A stretch of 54,810 nucleotides of DNA. Origin: Mycobacterium sp. ST-F2. Its GTDB lineage: Bacteria > Actinomycetota > Actinomycetes > Mycobacteriales > Mycobacteriaceae. Both the position numbers and the translations under genes were made by a program. The notes under the pieces were generated by a model. It had not been told where the DNA came from, did not search any database, and was given only the letters and a program-made list of their open reading frames with translations. Positions 44,103 through 51,966 of the stretch are shown piece after piece. The DNA is taken from NCBI RefSeq assembly GCF_001905655.1, contig NZ_JMHT01000051.1, positions 1 to 54,810 of the forward strand. The letters are read 5' to 3'. The stretch's first letter is position 1. The number at the start of each line of letters is the position of its first letter.

Positions 44103-45400
44103 CGCCGCGCCGGCACCTTCACCAACAGCATTCCGACGAGCCCGATCCCCAGGACCGTGCACAGGCCGCCCAGTCCCGCGCGCGTCGTCGCGAAGATGTC
44201 GATGAACATCGAGAACAACCACGGCGACAGCACGTGCGCCGCCCGGCCCGTGGTCGTGTAGAGCCCGAAGGCCACACCCTCCTTGCCGTCCGCCGCGATG
44301 CGGAGCATCAGGTTCCGCGACGCCGACTGGGTTGGGCCCACGAACAGGCACAGCGTCAGGCCGCAGATCCAGAAGGCCAGCGGCCCGGACAGGAACATCA
44401 GCGTGATGCCCACCGCGACCATCGCGGTCAACGAGCCCACGATGACGCGCTTGGAACCGATCCGGTCGTCGAGCATGCCACCGAGCGCCGCGCCCAGTGC
44501 CGCGATGGTGAACGCACCAGCCCCGAACAACGGCACGCTCGTCGGCGCCAGCCCGTAGACGCTGACGCCCACCACCGGGCCGAAGATCGAGATACCCGTC
44601 AGGCCGTCACGGAAGATGGCACTCGAGAGCAGGTAGTAGACGACGTTGCGGTCACGTCGCCACTCCCCGACGACCTCCGTCCACAACCTGCGGTAGGCGC
44701 CGAAGAATCCGACGGCCGGGGTGCCGTCGTGCGGCGGCGATTTCACCGTCAGCAGCAACGGCAGCGCGAAGATGACGAACCACGCCGCGGCCGCCAGGAC
44801 CGCGTACCGGTCCGGTTTGCCGTCCGAGTTCGGCACATTCAGGAGCCCGAGGGTGTCGCCGCTGCCGGACTTGAGCCCCACGAAGACCAGGAGCAGCAGC
44901 ACGACACTGCCGAAAAACCCTGCCGCCAAGCCGAATCCAGAGACCCGGCCCGACGTCAGCGGCGTCGACAACTGGCGCAGCATCGCGTTGTACGGGACGG
45001 TCGCCAAGTCCATGCACGCCGCCGTGGCGGCCAACAACGCCAGGCCGATCCACAGGTAGTGGTAGTCGGGCTTGATGAACGTCATCGACGCCGTCAGCAC
45101 CACCACGGCGCCCGTCAGCGCCGCGAGCGCGCGCCGCCGCCGGTACGCGGCGTCGACCATCACGCCCGTCACCGGCGCCAGCAACGCCACCGCGATGCCC
45201 GCCACCAGCACCGCGCGCCCCAGCCAGCTCTCCGGCGTCGTCGACCCGGGCAGCCCTTTGCCGACCTCGGAAATGAGATAGATGTTGAAACCGAAGGTCG
45301 TCACGATCGCGTTCACGCCCGTGGCACCGGAGTCCCACAGTGCCCAGGCGGCGACGCGACCCCGGCCGACGGGCGGGATACCCGCCCCGGGGCTACTCAT
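44099..45400 (-). CDS. MFS transporter (Rv2508c-like)
   Basis: 433-aa integral membrane protein with about 12 hydrophobic helices and an MFS-type loop (GVMVDAAYRRRRALAALTG). The UMF1/VacB-like segment GPTQSASRNLMLRIAADGKEGVAFGLYTTTGRAAHVLSPW suggests a UMF1-type family member. Substrate unknown. TAGAGT lies six bases before the ATG and there is no Shine-Dalgarno, so the transcript is probably leaderless. Divergent from cmrA with only 33 bp between start codons. Confidence 0.85.
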   Translation of the reverse strand: MSSPGAGIPPVGRGRVAAWALWDSGATGVNAIVTTFGFNIYLISEVGKGLPGSTTPESWLGRAVLVAGIAVALLAPVTGVMVDAAYRRRRALAALTGAVVVLTASMTFIKPDYHYLWIGLALLAATAACMDLATVPYNAMLRQLSTPLTSGRVSGFGLAAGFFGSVVLLLLVFVGLKSGSGDTLGLLNVPNSDGKPDRYAVLAAAAWFVIFALPLLLTVKSPPHDGTPAVGFFGAYRRLWTEVVGEWRRDRNVVYYLLSSAIFRDGLTGISIFGPVVGVSVYGLAPTSVPLFGAGAFTIAALGAALGGMLDDRIGSKRVIVGSLTAMVAVGITLMFLSGPLAFWICGLTLCLFVGPTQSASRNLMLRIAADGKEGVAFGLYTTTGRAAHVLSPWLFSMFIDIFATTRAGLGGLCTVLGIGLVGMLLVKVPARR

Positions 45401-45406
45401 GCGCCC

Positions 45407-45412
45407 ACTCTA
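45407..45412 (-). promoter_or_regulatory. Leaderless -10 (TAGAGT) of the MFS gene
   Basis: Six bases before the ATG at 45400; eight bases from the opposing cmrA hexamer. Confidence 0.45.
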
Positions 45413-45420
45413 TTGGTCCC

Positions 45421-45426
45421 TACGAT
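45421..45426 (+). promoter_or_regulatory. Leaderless -10 (TACGAT) of cmrA
   Basis: Seven bases before the ATG at 45434; no Shine-Dalgarno. Confidence 0.5.
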
Positions 45427-45433
45427 TGCACCC

Positions 45434-46240
45434 ATGCCTGTACCCGCTCCCAGTCCCGACGCCCGCGCCGTCGTCACCGGCGCCTCTCAGAACATCGGTG
45501 AAGCGCTGGCCGCCGAACTCGCCGCCCGCGGCCACCACCTGATCATCACGGCCCGCCGCGGCGACGTGCTGGCCGAGGTCGCCCAGCGCATCACCGACAA
45601 GTACGGCGTCACCGTCGAGGTCCGGGCTTGCGACCTGACCGACCCGGCCGACCGCGACAAGCTCTGCACGGAACTGGCCGAGCGCAACATCTCGATCCTG
45701 TGCGCCAATGCCGGCACCGCGACGTTCGGCGCCGTCGCCGACCTGCCTGCCGAGGGTGAGAAGGCCCAGGTGCAGCTCAACGTGCAGGGCGTGCACGACC
45801 TGGTGCTCGCCGTGCTGCCCGGCATGATCGCGCGCAAGGGCGGCGGCATCCTGATCTCCGGTTCGGCCGCGGGCAACTCGCCCATCCCGAACAACGCGAC
45901 CTACGCCGCGTCCAAGGCCTTCGCCAACACGTTCAGCGAGTCGCTGCGCGGCGAGCTCAAGCCGCACGGCATCAACGTCACGCTGCTGGCGCCCGGACCC
46001 GTGCGCACCGAGCTGCCCGACCCGTCCGAGCAGTCACTCGTCGAGCGTCTGATCCCCGACTTCCTGTGGATCGACACCGAGTACACCGCCCGGATTTCGC
46101 TGGACGGTCTGGACAAGAACAAGATGCGCGTCGTGCCCGGTCTGACCTCGAAGGCCATGTCGGCCGCGAGCGGCTACGCCCCGCGCGCCATCGTCGCGCC
46201 CATCGTCGGCGCCGTCTACAAGAAGCTCGGCGGGTCGTAA
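45434..46240 (+). CDS. cmrA: Mycolate reductase, SDR family (CmrA)
   Basis: 268-aa SDR that reduces the beta-keto group of newly condensed mycolic acid precursors, by homology with the corynebacterial and Rv2509 enzymes. Cofactor motif TGASQNIG, NAG variant CANAGTA, catalytic Ser in LISGSAAG and YAASK. The ATG at 45434 fits the leaderless promoter and the conserved N-terminus MPVPAPSPDARAVVTGASQNIG, which I recall as nearly identical in Rv2509. Presence of this gene supports a mycolic-acid organism. Confidence 0.9.
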   Translation: MPVPAPSPDARAVVTGASQNIGEALAAELAARGHHLIITARRGDVLAEVAQRITDKYGVTVEVRACDLTDPADRDKLCTELAERNISILCANAGTATFGAVADLPAEGEKAQVQLNVQGVHDLVLAVLPGMIARKGGGILISGSAAGNSPIPNNATYAASKAFANTFSESLRGELKPHGINVTLLAPGPVRTELPDPSEQSLVERLIPDFLWIDTEYTARISLDGLDKNKMRVVPGLTSKAMSAASGYAPRAIVAPIVGAVYKKLGGS

Positions 46241-46259
46241 AGCCGGCCGCCGCGCCGAC

Positions 46260-47843
46260 CTACCTCCGGCGGGTCGTGCCGAACAGGCTGCGAGTGATCT
46301 CGCGGCCTGCCACGGTCGCCGCCGACCGCAGGAAGCTCTTGAACGCCGAGCTCTGCAGCACCTCCGACACCATGCCGGGTCCTTCGGCCTCCACCTCGAC
46401 GCGTCCGGATGCGGTGAGATCGGGCTCTTCGGCCGGTACGGGAGCGGGAACCGCGTCCGGGGCCGCGGGCGGCGCATCGGCCGGGGCCGGCTGCGCAGAA
46501 AGCCGCTCGAAGGCCGAGTCGCGGTCGACCGTCGGCCCATAGGTCGCCTGCAACGGGCTGGCCTTGGCAGCGGCGGCAACGGCGTCGGGTCCGATGGTGC
46601 CCATGAGCGACCGCGGCGCGCGCAGCCGGGTCCACGCCACCGGGGTCGGCGCACCCACCTCGGACAACACCGTGACGACGGCCTCGCCGATCCCGAGCGA
46701 CGTCAGCGCCGACTCCAGGTCGTAGACCGTCGACTTCGGGTACGTCCGCACCGTCTTGGTCAGGGCCTTCTGGTCATCTGGAGTGAAGGCGCGAATCGCG
46801 TGCTGGACGCGCGCACCCAGCTGGCTGAGCACGTCGTTGGGAATGTCGGTCGGCAGCTGGGTGCAGAAGAACACGCCGACGCCCTTGGAGCGGATCAGCT
46901 TGACGGTCTGCTCGACCTGGTCCAGGAACGCCTTGGACGCGTCGGCGAACAGCAGGTGCGCCTCGTCGAAGAAGAAGACCAGCTTCGGCTTGTCCGCGTC
47001 ACCGATCTCGGGCAGCGTGGTGAACAGGTCCGCCAGCACCCACATGAGGAACGTCGAGAACAACACCGGACGGGCGGCCTGGCTACCCAGCTCCAGCAGC
47101 GTGATGATGCCGCGGCCCTGCGGGTCCAGACGCATCAGGTCCTCGGGCTTGAGTTCGGGCAATCCGAAGAACGTGTCTCCACCCTCGGCCTCGAGGTTGA
47201 TCAGCGCACGCAAGATCACGCCCGCGGTGGCCGGAGACACCGCACCCAGCGCCTTGAGCTCCTCTTTGCCCTCATCACTGGTCAGGAACTGGATGACGCC
47301 GCGCAGGTCCTTCAGGTCATCGAGGAGCAACCCCTTCTGGTCTGCCCAGTGAAAGATCAGCCCGAGCGTCGACTCCTGAGTCTGGTTCAGCCCCAACACC
47401 TTCGACAGCAGAATGGGCCCGAAGCTGGTGACTGTCGCGCGCACCGGGACGCCCGCACCCGTCGTCCCCAGCGACAGGAACTCGACGGGGAACGCGGTCG
47501 GCGTCCAGTCGTCGCCGGTGTCTTTCGCCCGCTGGGCGGTCTTGTCGCTGGCCGCGCCGGGCTGCGCGAGCCCGGACAGGTCGCCCTTGACGTCGGCCAT
47601 CACGACCGGCACCCCGGCCGTCGACAGCTGCTCGGCGATGACCTGCAGCGTCTTGGTCTTGCCGGTACCGGTCGCGCCGGCGATCAGGCCGTGACGGTTG
47701 ATCGTGGCGAGCGGAATCTTGACCTGCGCGGCGGGATCGACGGCCCCGTCGACGACCACCGCGCCGAGGTTCAGGGCCTGGCCGGTGACGTTGTAACCAG
47801 CGGCGATCTGCTGCGCGGGGGATGCACTCGAGTCAGTCGTCAT
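46260..47843 (-). CDS. HerA-like ATPase, DUF853 family (Rv2510c-like)
   Basis: 527-aa P-loop ATPase: Walker A GATGTGKTKTLQ near residue 55, MADVKGDLSG, Walker B LVFFFDEAHLLF near residue 285, and FCTQLPTDIPNDVLSQLGARVQHAIRAF. The last 100 residues are Ala/Pro-rich and end in a basic tail. It belongs to the VirB4/HerA superfamily; DUF853 proteins are of unknown role, perhaps DNA translocation. TAGGGT lies seven bases before the ATG, suggesting leaderless transcription. Divergent from orn. Confidence 0.88.
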   Translation of the reverse strand: MTTDSSASPAQQIAAGYNVTGQALNLGAVVVDGAVDPAAQVKIPLATINRHGLIAGATGTGKTKTLQVIAEQLSTAGVPVVMADVKGDLSGLAQPGAASDKTAQRAKDTGDDWTPTAFPVEFLSLGTTGAGVPVRATVTSFGPILLSKVLGLNQTQESTLGLIFHWADQKGLLLDDLKDLRGVIQFLTSDEGKEELKALGAVSPATAGVILRALINLEAEGGDTFFGLPELKPEDLMRLDPQGRGIITLLELGSQAARPVLFSTFLMWVLADLFTTLPEIGDADKPKLVFFFDEAHLLFADASKAFLDQVEQTVKLIRSKGVGVFFCTQLPTDIPNDVLSQLGARVQHAIRAFTPDDQKALTKTVRTYPKSTVYDLESALTSLGIGEAVVTVLSEVGAPTPVAWTRLRAPRSLMGTIGPDAVAAAAKASPLQATYGPTVDRDSAFERLSAQPAPADAPPAAPDAVPAPVPAEEPDLTASGRVEVEAEGPGMVSEVLQSSAFKSFLRSAATVAGREITRSLFGTTRRR

Positions 47844-47850
47844 GCGCCTG

Positions 47851-47856
47851 ACCCTA
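47851..47856 (-). promoter_or_regulatory. Leaderless -10 (TAGGGT) of the DUF853 gene
   Basis: Seven bases before the ATG at 47843; no Shine-Dalgarno. Confidence 0.45.
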
Positions 47857-47909
47857 CTTCGTCGGGTCGCTGGTAGCCGGGTATGGACACCCCGTTGAGC
47901 GCCTGGGAA

Positions 47910-47915
47910 TAGTCT
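47910..47915 (+). promoter_or_regulatory. -10 hexamer (TAGTCT) of orn
   Basis: Eight bases before the GTG at 47924; leaderless or very short leader. Confidence 0.4.
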
Positions 47916-47923
47916 GGAACACC

Positions 47924-48553
47924 GTGCGTGACGAACTGGTATGGATCGACTGCGAGATGACGGGGCTGGATCTCAAGTCCGACCGGCTCATCGAGATCGC
48001 GGCATTGGTCACCGACAGCGACCTGAACGTGCTCGGCGAGGGCGTCGACGTGGTGATCCACACCGACGACGCCGCACTCGACGGCATGGCCGATGTGGTG
48101 ATGAAGATGCACACCCGCTCGGGCCTGATCAACGAGGTGCGGACCTCGACGGTCACCCTCGAAGAGGCCGAGCAGATGGTGCTGGACTACATCCGCGGTC
48201 ACATCGGGCAAGCGAAAACCGCTCCCCTGGCCGGTAATTCGATCGCCACCGATCGCGGCTTCATCGCCCGTGACATGCCGCGTCTGGACGACTTCCTGCA
48301 CTACCGGATGATCGACGTCAGCTCGATCAAGGAGCTGTGCCGCCGCTGGTACCCGCGCATCTATTACGGGCAGCCGGACAAGGGGCTCGCGCACCGCGCA
48401 CTGGCCGACATCCACGAATCCATCCGCGAGCTGAAGTACTACCGCGGCACCGCGTTCGTGCCCGCGCCCGGCCCGTCTACCAGCGAAATCGCGGCCGTCG
48501 CCGGCGAGTTGGGGCCGCCGACGAACGACGCGGTGGAGACCGATTCGGCTTAG
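47924..48553 (+). CDS. orn: Oligoribonuclease
   Basis: 209-aa 3'-to-5' DEDDh exonuclease that degrades 2-5 nt RNAs. Motifs: Exo I WIDCEMTGLD, Exo II PLAGNSIATDRGFIARDMP, and Exo III KGLAHRALADIHESIRELKYYR. The product is about 20-25 aa longer at the C-terminus than the E. coli enzyme, with an acidic/Pro tail. GTG start fits the promoter. tRNA-His follows 50 bp downstream, as in other mycobacteria. Confidence 0.95.
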   Translation: MRDELVWIDCEMTGLDLKSDRLIEIAALVTDSDLNVLGEGVDVVIHTDDAALDGMADVVMKMHTRSGLINEVRTSTVTLEEAEQMVLDYIRGHIGQAKTAPLAGNSIATDRGFIARDMPRLDDFLHYRMIDVSSIKELCRRWYPRIYYGQPDKGLAHRALADIHESIRELKYYRGTAFVPAPGPSTSEIAAVAGELGPPTNDAVETDSA

Positions 48554-48567
48554 CGGGCCCAAGCGGT

Positions 48568-48573
48568 TAGTAT
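48568..48573 (+). promoter_or_regulatory. -10 hexamer (TAGTAT) of tRNA-His
   Basis: TANNNT motif 30 bases before the mature tRNA; distance allows a short 5' leader. Confidence 0.35.
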
Positions 48574-48603
48574 CTACGACGCTGCTCCTACAGAGCGGCG
48601 ATG

Positions 48604-48676
48604 GTGGCTGTAGTTCAGCTGGTAGAGCACCAGGTTGTGATCCTGGGTGTCGCGGGTTCGAGTCCCGTCAGCCACC
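48604..48676 (+). tRNA. tRNA-His (anticodon GTG)
   Basis: Acceptor GTGGCTG pairs with CAGCCAC; the extra G-1 is at 48603 facing C at 48676. Anticodon stem CCAGG/CCTGG with loop TTGTGAT gives GTG. T-loop GGTTCGAGTCC. CCA not encoded. Its last 14 bp are repeated at 53145-53158, marking it as an integration site. Confidence 0.95.
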
Positions 48677-48678
48677 CC
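48665..48678 (+). other. attL: 3' end of tRNA-His
   Basis: CCGTCAGCCACCCC, identical to 53145-53158. The tRNA remains intact at this end. Confidence 0.7.
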
Positions 48679-48685
48679 GAGGTAG

Positions 48686-48723
48686 AACATCGCCTCACCC
48701 GCACATGCGGGTGAGGCGATGTT
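48686..48723 (+). terminator. Terminator after tRNA-His
   Basis: 18-bp perfect arms starting AACATCGCCTCACCC with a two-base centre, followed by TGTTTTCC. One of the strongest hairpins in the window; begins ten bases after the tRNA. Confidence 0.85.
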
Positions 48724-48769
48724 TGTTTTCCGGGTCAATGCAACAGCGGCGAGATATGGGGGTTCGGAG

Positions 48770-49384
48770 ATGGCTTGGCTGATCGACTTTTGGCACTGGT
48801 GGACAACCGCTCGCGCCGCTGCCGCTGCGGCCGGAGTCGGCGGAACCATGGCGCTGGTAACTGGTTCGACGGCGGTCCGGACCCTGCGGCACAACCGCAA
48901 GGCCACGCAGCGGTCAACACGGCCGATGATGACGGCGACGCTACGGCCCTCCGGATCGGATTCCGCCGCGTTGGCGGTGACCAACGCCGGACAGTCGTTC
49001 GCGCGCAACGTGACCGTGAGCTTCGACCCTCCGCTACCGACCCACGATGACAGCACAGACGGTGACCGAAGCGTGATCCCGTTCGTTCGGCACCGGTACT
49101 CGAAACCGATCGGAGTGTGGACGCCGGGGTATACCGCGCGGAACGAGTTCTATGTGCTTAGCGACGACCGAGATGAAGCCGGGTTTCGCACCAACGTGGA
49201 TGGCATTTCACACGACACCGTGATCGTCTTCAACTACACCGACGACGACGGCAACCCCTACTCCGACCGCATCCCACTCGACCCGACCTTGATTCAAGGC
49301 GAAACGTGGTCGGTCACCAGGCGTAACCGAGACGGCGAGGAGACGGTCATTTACGACGGTTCCCCCTGGCTGTCGGACGATTGA
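48770..49384 (+). CDS. Hypothetical membrane-anchored protein (island)
   Basis: 204-aa protein not recognised. It begins MAWLIDFWHWW and has one probable transmembrane helix (Ala/Gly-rich, about residues 12-50). A predicted beta-rich domain follows (AALAVTNAGQSFARNVTVSF, TVIVFNYTDDDGNPYSDRI), of the kind seen in Ig-like folds. The ATG at 48770 has a CGGAG ribosome-binding site. First gene after the tRNA-His junction. Its role is unknown. Confidence 0.7.
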   Translation: MAWLIDFWHWWTTARAAAAAAGVGGTMALVTGSTAVRTLRHNRKATQRSTRPMMTATLRPSGSDSAALAVTNAGQSFARNVTVSFDPPLPTHDDSTDGDRSVIPFVRHRYSKPIGVWTPGYTARNEFYVLSDDRDEAGFRTNVDGISHDTVIVFNYTDDDGNPYSDRIPLDPTLIQGETWSVTRRNRDGEETVIYDGSPWLSDD

Positions 49385-49402
49385 CAGCCGGAGGGTCCCC
49401 GA

Positions 49403-49616
49403 TCACGTGGTTTCGCGACCGGCCATCGCGTTGCGAACCTCAGCGCGCACATCGTCCTCGGACAACTCGACGCCGGCTTCCTTGTCATATGCATTGATGG
49501 TGTAGCGGAGCCGCCTGATCCTCGGTTAGACCGTCGGGGATGTTGGTGCTGCGGTCGAACCGTTCGGTGACCTGACGCCTGACCTGTTCCTCGAAGTCGT
49601 CGGCGAACGATGCCAT
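49403..49616 (-). pseudogene. Frameshifted small gene (about 70 aa)
   Basis: The ATG at 49616 opens MASFADDFEEQVRRQVTERF and runs to a premature end at 49485. Shifting frame by one base near 49513 continues with RLRYTINAYDKEAGVELSED and ends at 49403 (RETT). The joined product is about 70 aa, acidic and helical. TAGGGT (49624-49629) lies seven bases before the ATG, so transcription looks intact and leaderless. Either a one-base indel inactivated it or the assembly has an error. Function unknown. Confidence 0.6.
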
Positions 49617-49764
49617 CGAACACACCCTACTGTGGCGTGGGTGGGCGCAGAGTAGGCGTACCAACCGACACCAGAGCCGCAAACCTAGATCCATGCAGTT
49701 TTCGACTTACCATGGCAGGCGCCGTCCTCTGATCTGCTGAAGCGATGCCACGCATTACCTCCGG

Positions 49765-50484
49765 CTAGACGCAGGCACGAAGAAATCGCCGCCAAATCCT
49801 GTGTCGAGTTTGCTTCAGAACAACCATTTCCGGCTCTCCGGCGCCCTCCCAGAAGCCGAACCAGCGCGATACTCCAACGTCATCTTGCGAAACCTCGCTC
49901 AATAGGTCATTTATCGCTTCGCGCGTCGGATCGACATTGACTACGTCTACCGCAGCGCGAACCCTTCGACAAATGCGCTTTCGCCCTTCAGCGACAGCTT
50001 CATAATTTATCGTGGGCAACGTCTCCAGAGTCTTATCGCCGAACAAATCAAAACCATCGCCCATATACCTTGGAGCTATGACGCCCGACTCAGTGTCCAG
50101 CGTCAAGTGCTTCCACGGATCGACCTTGGTTGGATCGATCAACAGAGGATGGCCATTAGTGTCGACAGGAAACTTGGCACCCTTCTTCCGATTACATGGA
50201 GTGCATACCCACATGAAATTTGACCATGCGAATGTCAACTTATGATACGAGGCAATTGGCTTAAAGTGATCCACGTCAGAGGCATGCGAGTCGCTGCAAT
50301 ATGCGCACCGCTGCCGAGGGCCAGCCATTCGTTCGAGAGTCGAAACAACTGGCTCAATTTCAGAAGAAGACCGAAATGGCTTCCACATCTTCCGCGCAAC
50401 CTCTGCTGAGCTACATTTCTTGGATCGAACGTAAAGCGATTGCCTGCCTTCTAAAGGCAATTCAAGCCGCGAGAGCCTTCGCAT
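49765..50484 (-). CDS. HNH endonuclease, PtuB-like (Septu-type defence)
   Basis: 239-aa nuclease. Zinc and catalytic residues of the HNH domain: Cys60 and Cys63 (CAYC), Asp72-His73 (VDHFKP), Asn89 (WSNFMWVC) and Cys94/Cys97 (CTPCNRKKGAKFP). The C-terminal half is helical. The start MRRLSRLELP at 50484 lies one base after the ATPase stop; an ATG at 50502 would overlap it. This ATPase-then-HNH order is that of Septu PtuA/PtuB and of the effector pair in some retrons; no reverse transcriptase is nearby. Codon use is AT-richer than the core genes. Confidence 0.75.
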   Translation of the reverse strand: MRRLSRLELPLEGRQSLYVRSKKCSSAEVARKMWKPFRSSSEIEPVVSTLERMAGPRQRCAYCSDSHASDVDHFKPIASYHKLTFAWSNFMWVCTPCNRKKGAKFPVDTNGHPLLIDPTKVDPWKHLTLDTESGVIAPRYMGDGFDLFGDKTLETLPTINYEAVAEGRKRICRRVRAAVDVVNVDPTREAINDLLSEVSQDDVGVSRWFGFWEGAGEPEMVVLKQTRHRIWRRFLRACV

Positions 50485-50485
50485 C

Positions 50486-51769
50486 CTAAGGCTGACTCGC
50501 ATCAACTGCAAAGAGCGACAATTGCTCAAACTCACGCTGCTCTTCCGCGCTAAGCCCAACCGAACGTTCCTTCGCCTTCAAACGAGCACGTCGGTCGAGT
50601 GCGTCAACGGCGCGCGGTGATCGCGTGTGCGGCAGCCCAAAAGCGTCAGAAAGCAGAATCTCATCAGGCTTGCCAGCAATAATTTTCCGATATTCTTCCT
50701 GCGACACCCTAAATGGGGCTCCATTACCCGCCGACGGCATATGAAAAATCCGACCAGCATCGGCGGCTTGACATACGAGCGGACTGTGCGTTGTCACGAT
50801 GAATTGCACGAGCGGAAGATGCTGCTTTAGCCAGAAACCTATCTCGCGTTGCCACGCCGGATGTAAATGCGCATCAACTTCGTCTATCATTACAACGCCA
50901 GGGCGATCAAGTATATAACGATCATCGCTATTTTTGTAAATCAAACCGTCCACACCGTACACGGCGGTCATGTGACGAAAAATATCTATGAACATTGCGA
51001 GCGCCGAACGGTAGCCTTCACTCATGTCAGAAAGAGGCATTCGATGGCCAGCAGCATCTCGAAGCCAGATTCCATCTGAATTCACTTCATCAACTGAGAC
51101 GCCTTGATGCAGAAAGTTGTCGCCCACGAGCTTCAACAAGGCATCGAGGATAATCTCGTCGTCCTTATTTTGCTCTAGCCTTCTGTAATTCAGCTGTTTC
51201 ACCCATTCTTCGCCTTCAGCGAGAGTGGCGTCTTCTTTGAAAAGAGTGGCATATCTGGGGACTCGACCTGGAAGCATCATCAATCGCTGAGCGTCAGGCG
51301 AGCTGCCGTACATTCTTCTGAACGGGCCATACCCCACAGAGAACCATCCGGGCGTGACAGACTGCCACGGACCATTGAGAGCACCCTTTTTCTTATGCCG
51401 GTAGATATCCGCGGACACGATATCGGTCACCACACCGTCTCGCTTTATTTCGACTTCAGCCCAGAAGTTGCCTGATGGGAAGCCACCGCGCTTTGTCTTG
51501 TCGATGTCATGGTCGGGCTGAACTTCGACAGAGATCGTCCCGCGGTCCTCGCCCTCAGCAATCCACCCCCGGAGATCAGGGACAAGTGCTATCACCTGCT
51601 CCGGACCTAAAAGCGCGAGTGAGATGGCTTTCAGGAAAGCCGTCTTTCCAGTGCCATTGTCCCCGGTGATTACCGTCCACCCAGCCAACGACTCGCTTTC
51701 ACCTTCGAAATTGAGGTCTACTTCGTCGAATCCTTTGATGGCAGACAACGCGACTCGGCGTATATACAT
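50486..51769 (-). CDS. AAA/ABC-type ATPase, PtuA-like (Septu-type defence)
   Basis: 427-aa SMC/OLD-like ATPase. It opens MYIRRVALSAIKGFDEV, with Walker A GDNGTGKT at about 36-43, an ABC-like signature SDMSEGYRSALAMF near 247, Walker B VVMIDEVDAHLHP near 292 and the His switch VTTHSPLVCQA near 325. There is no TOPRIM domain, which separates it from OLD nucleases. ATG 51769 has AGAGGAAG in front. Coupled to the HNH gene. By family knowledge such pairs sense phage infection and release nuclease activity; specificity here is unknown. Confidence 0.75.
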   Translation of the reverse strand: MYIRRVALSAIKGFDEVDLNFEGESESLAGWTVITGDNGTGKTAFLKAISLALLGPEQVIALVPDLRGWIAEGEDRGTISVEVQPDHDIDKTKRGGFPSGNFWAEVEIKRDGVVTDIVSADIYRHKKKGALNGPWQSVTPGWFSVGYGPFRRMYGSSPDAQRLMMLPGRVPRYATLFKEDATLAEGEEWVKQLNYRRLEQNKDDEIILDALLKLVGDNFLHQGVSVDEVNSDGIWLRDAAGHRMPLSDMSEGYRSALAMFIDIFRHMTAVYGVDGLIYKNSDDRYILDRPGVVMIDEVDAHLHPAWQREIGFWLKQHLPLVQFIVTTHSPLVCQAADAGRIFHMPSAGNGAPFRVSQEEYRKIIAGKPDEILLSDAFGLPHTRSPRAVDALDRRARLKAKERSVGLSAEEQREFEQLSLFAVDASQP

Positions 51770-51966
51770 AGACTTCCTCTGGCACGTCGCAACACTTACC
51801 TCTACGAGCACAGACTAAAGCAGTGCGGACCTCCAAGCCCTCAGGAGACGTCGCCGACTCGCGCTTTGCGGCGAAGTAGCACCCGCACTCCACCGTCACG
51901 TGCGCAGTCGATCGAATTGATCCCGGCAGAGAATCCGTACAGCCACCGAAGGAGTCGCGACCTCAC

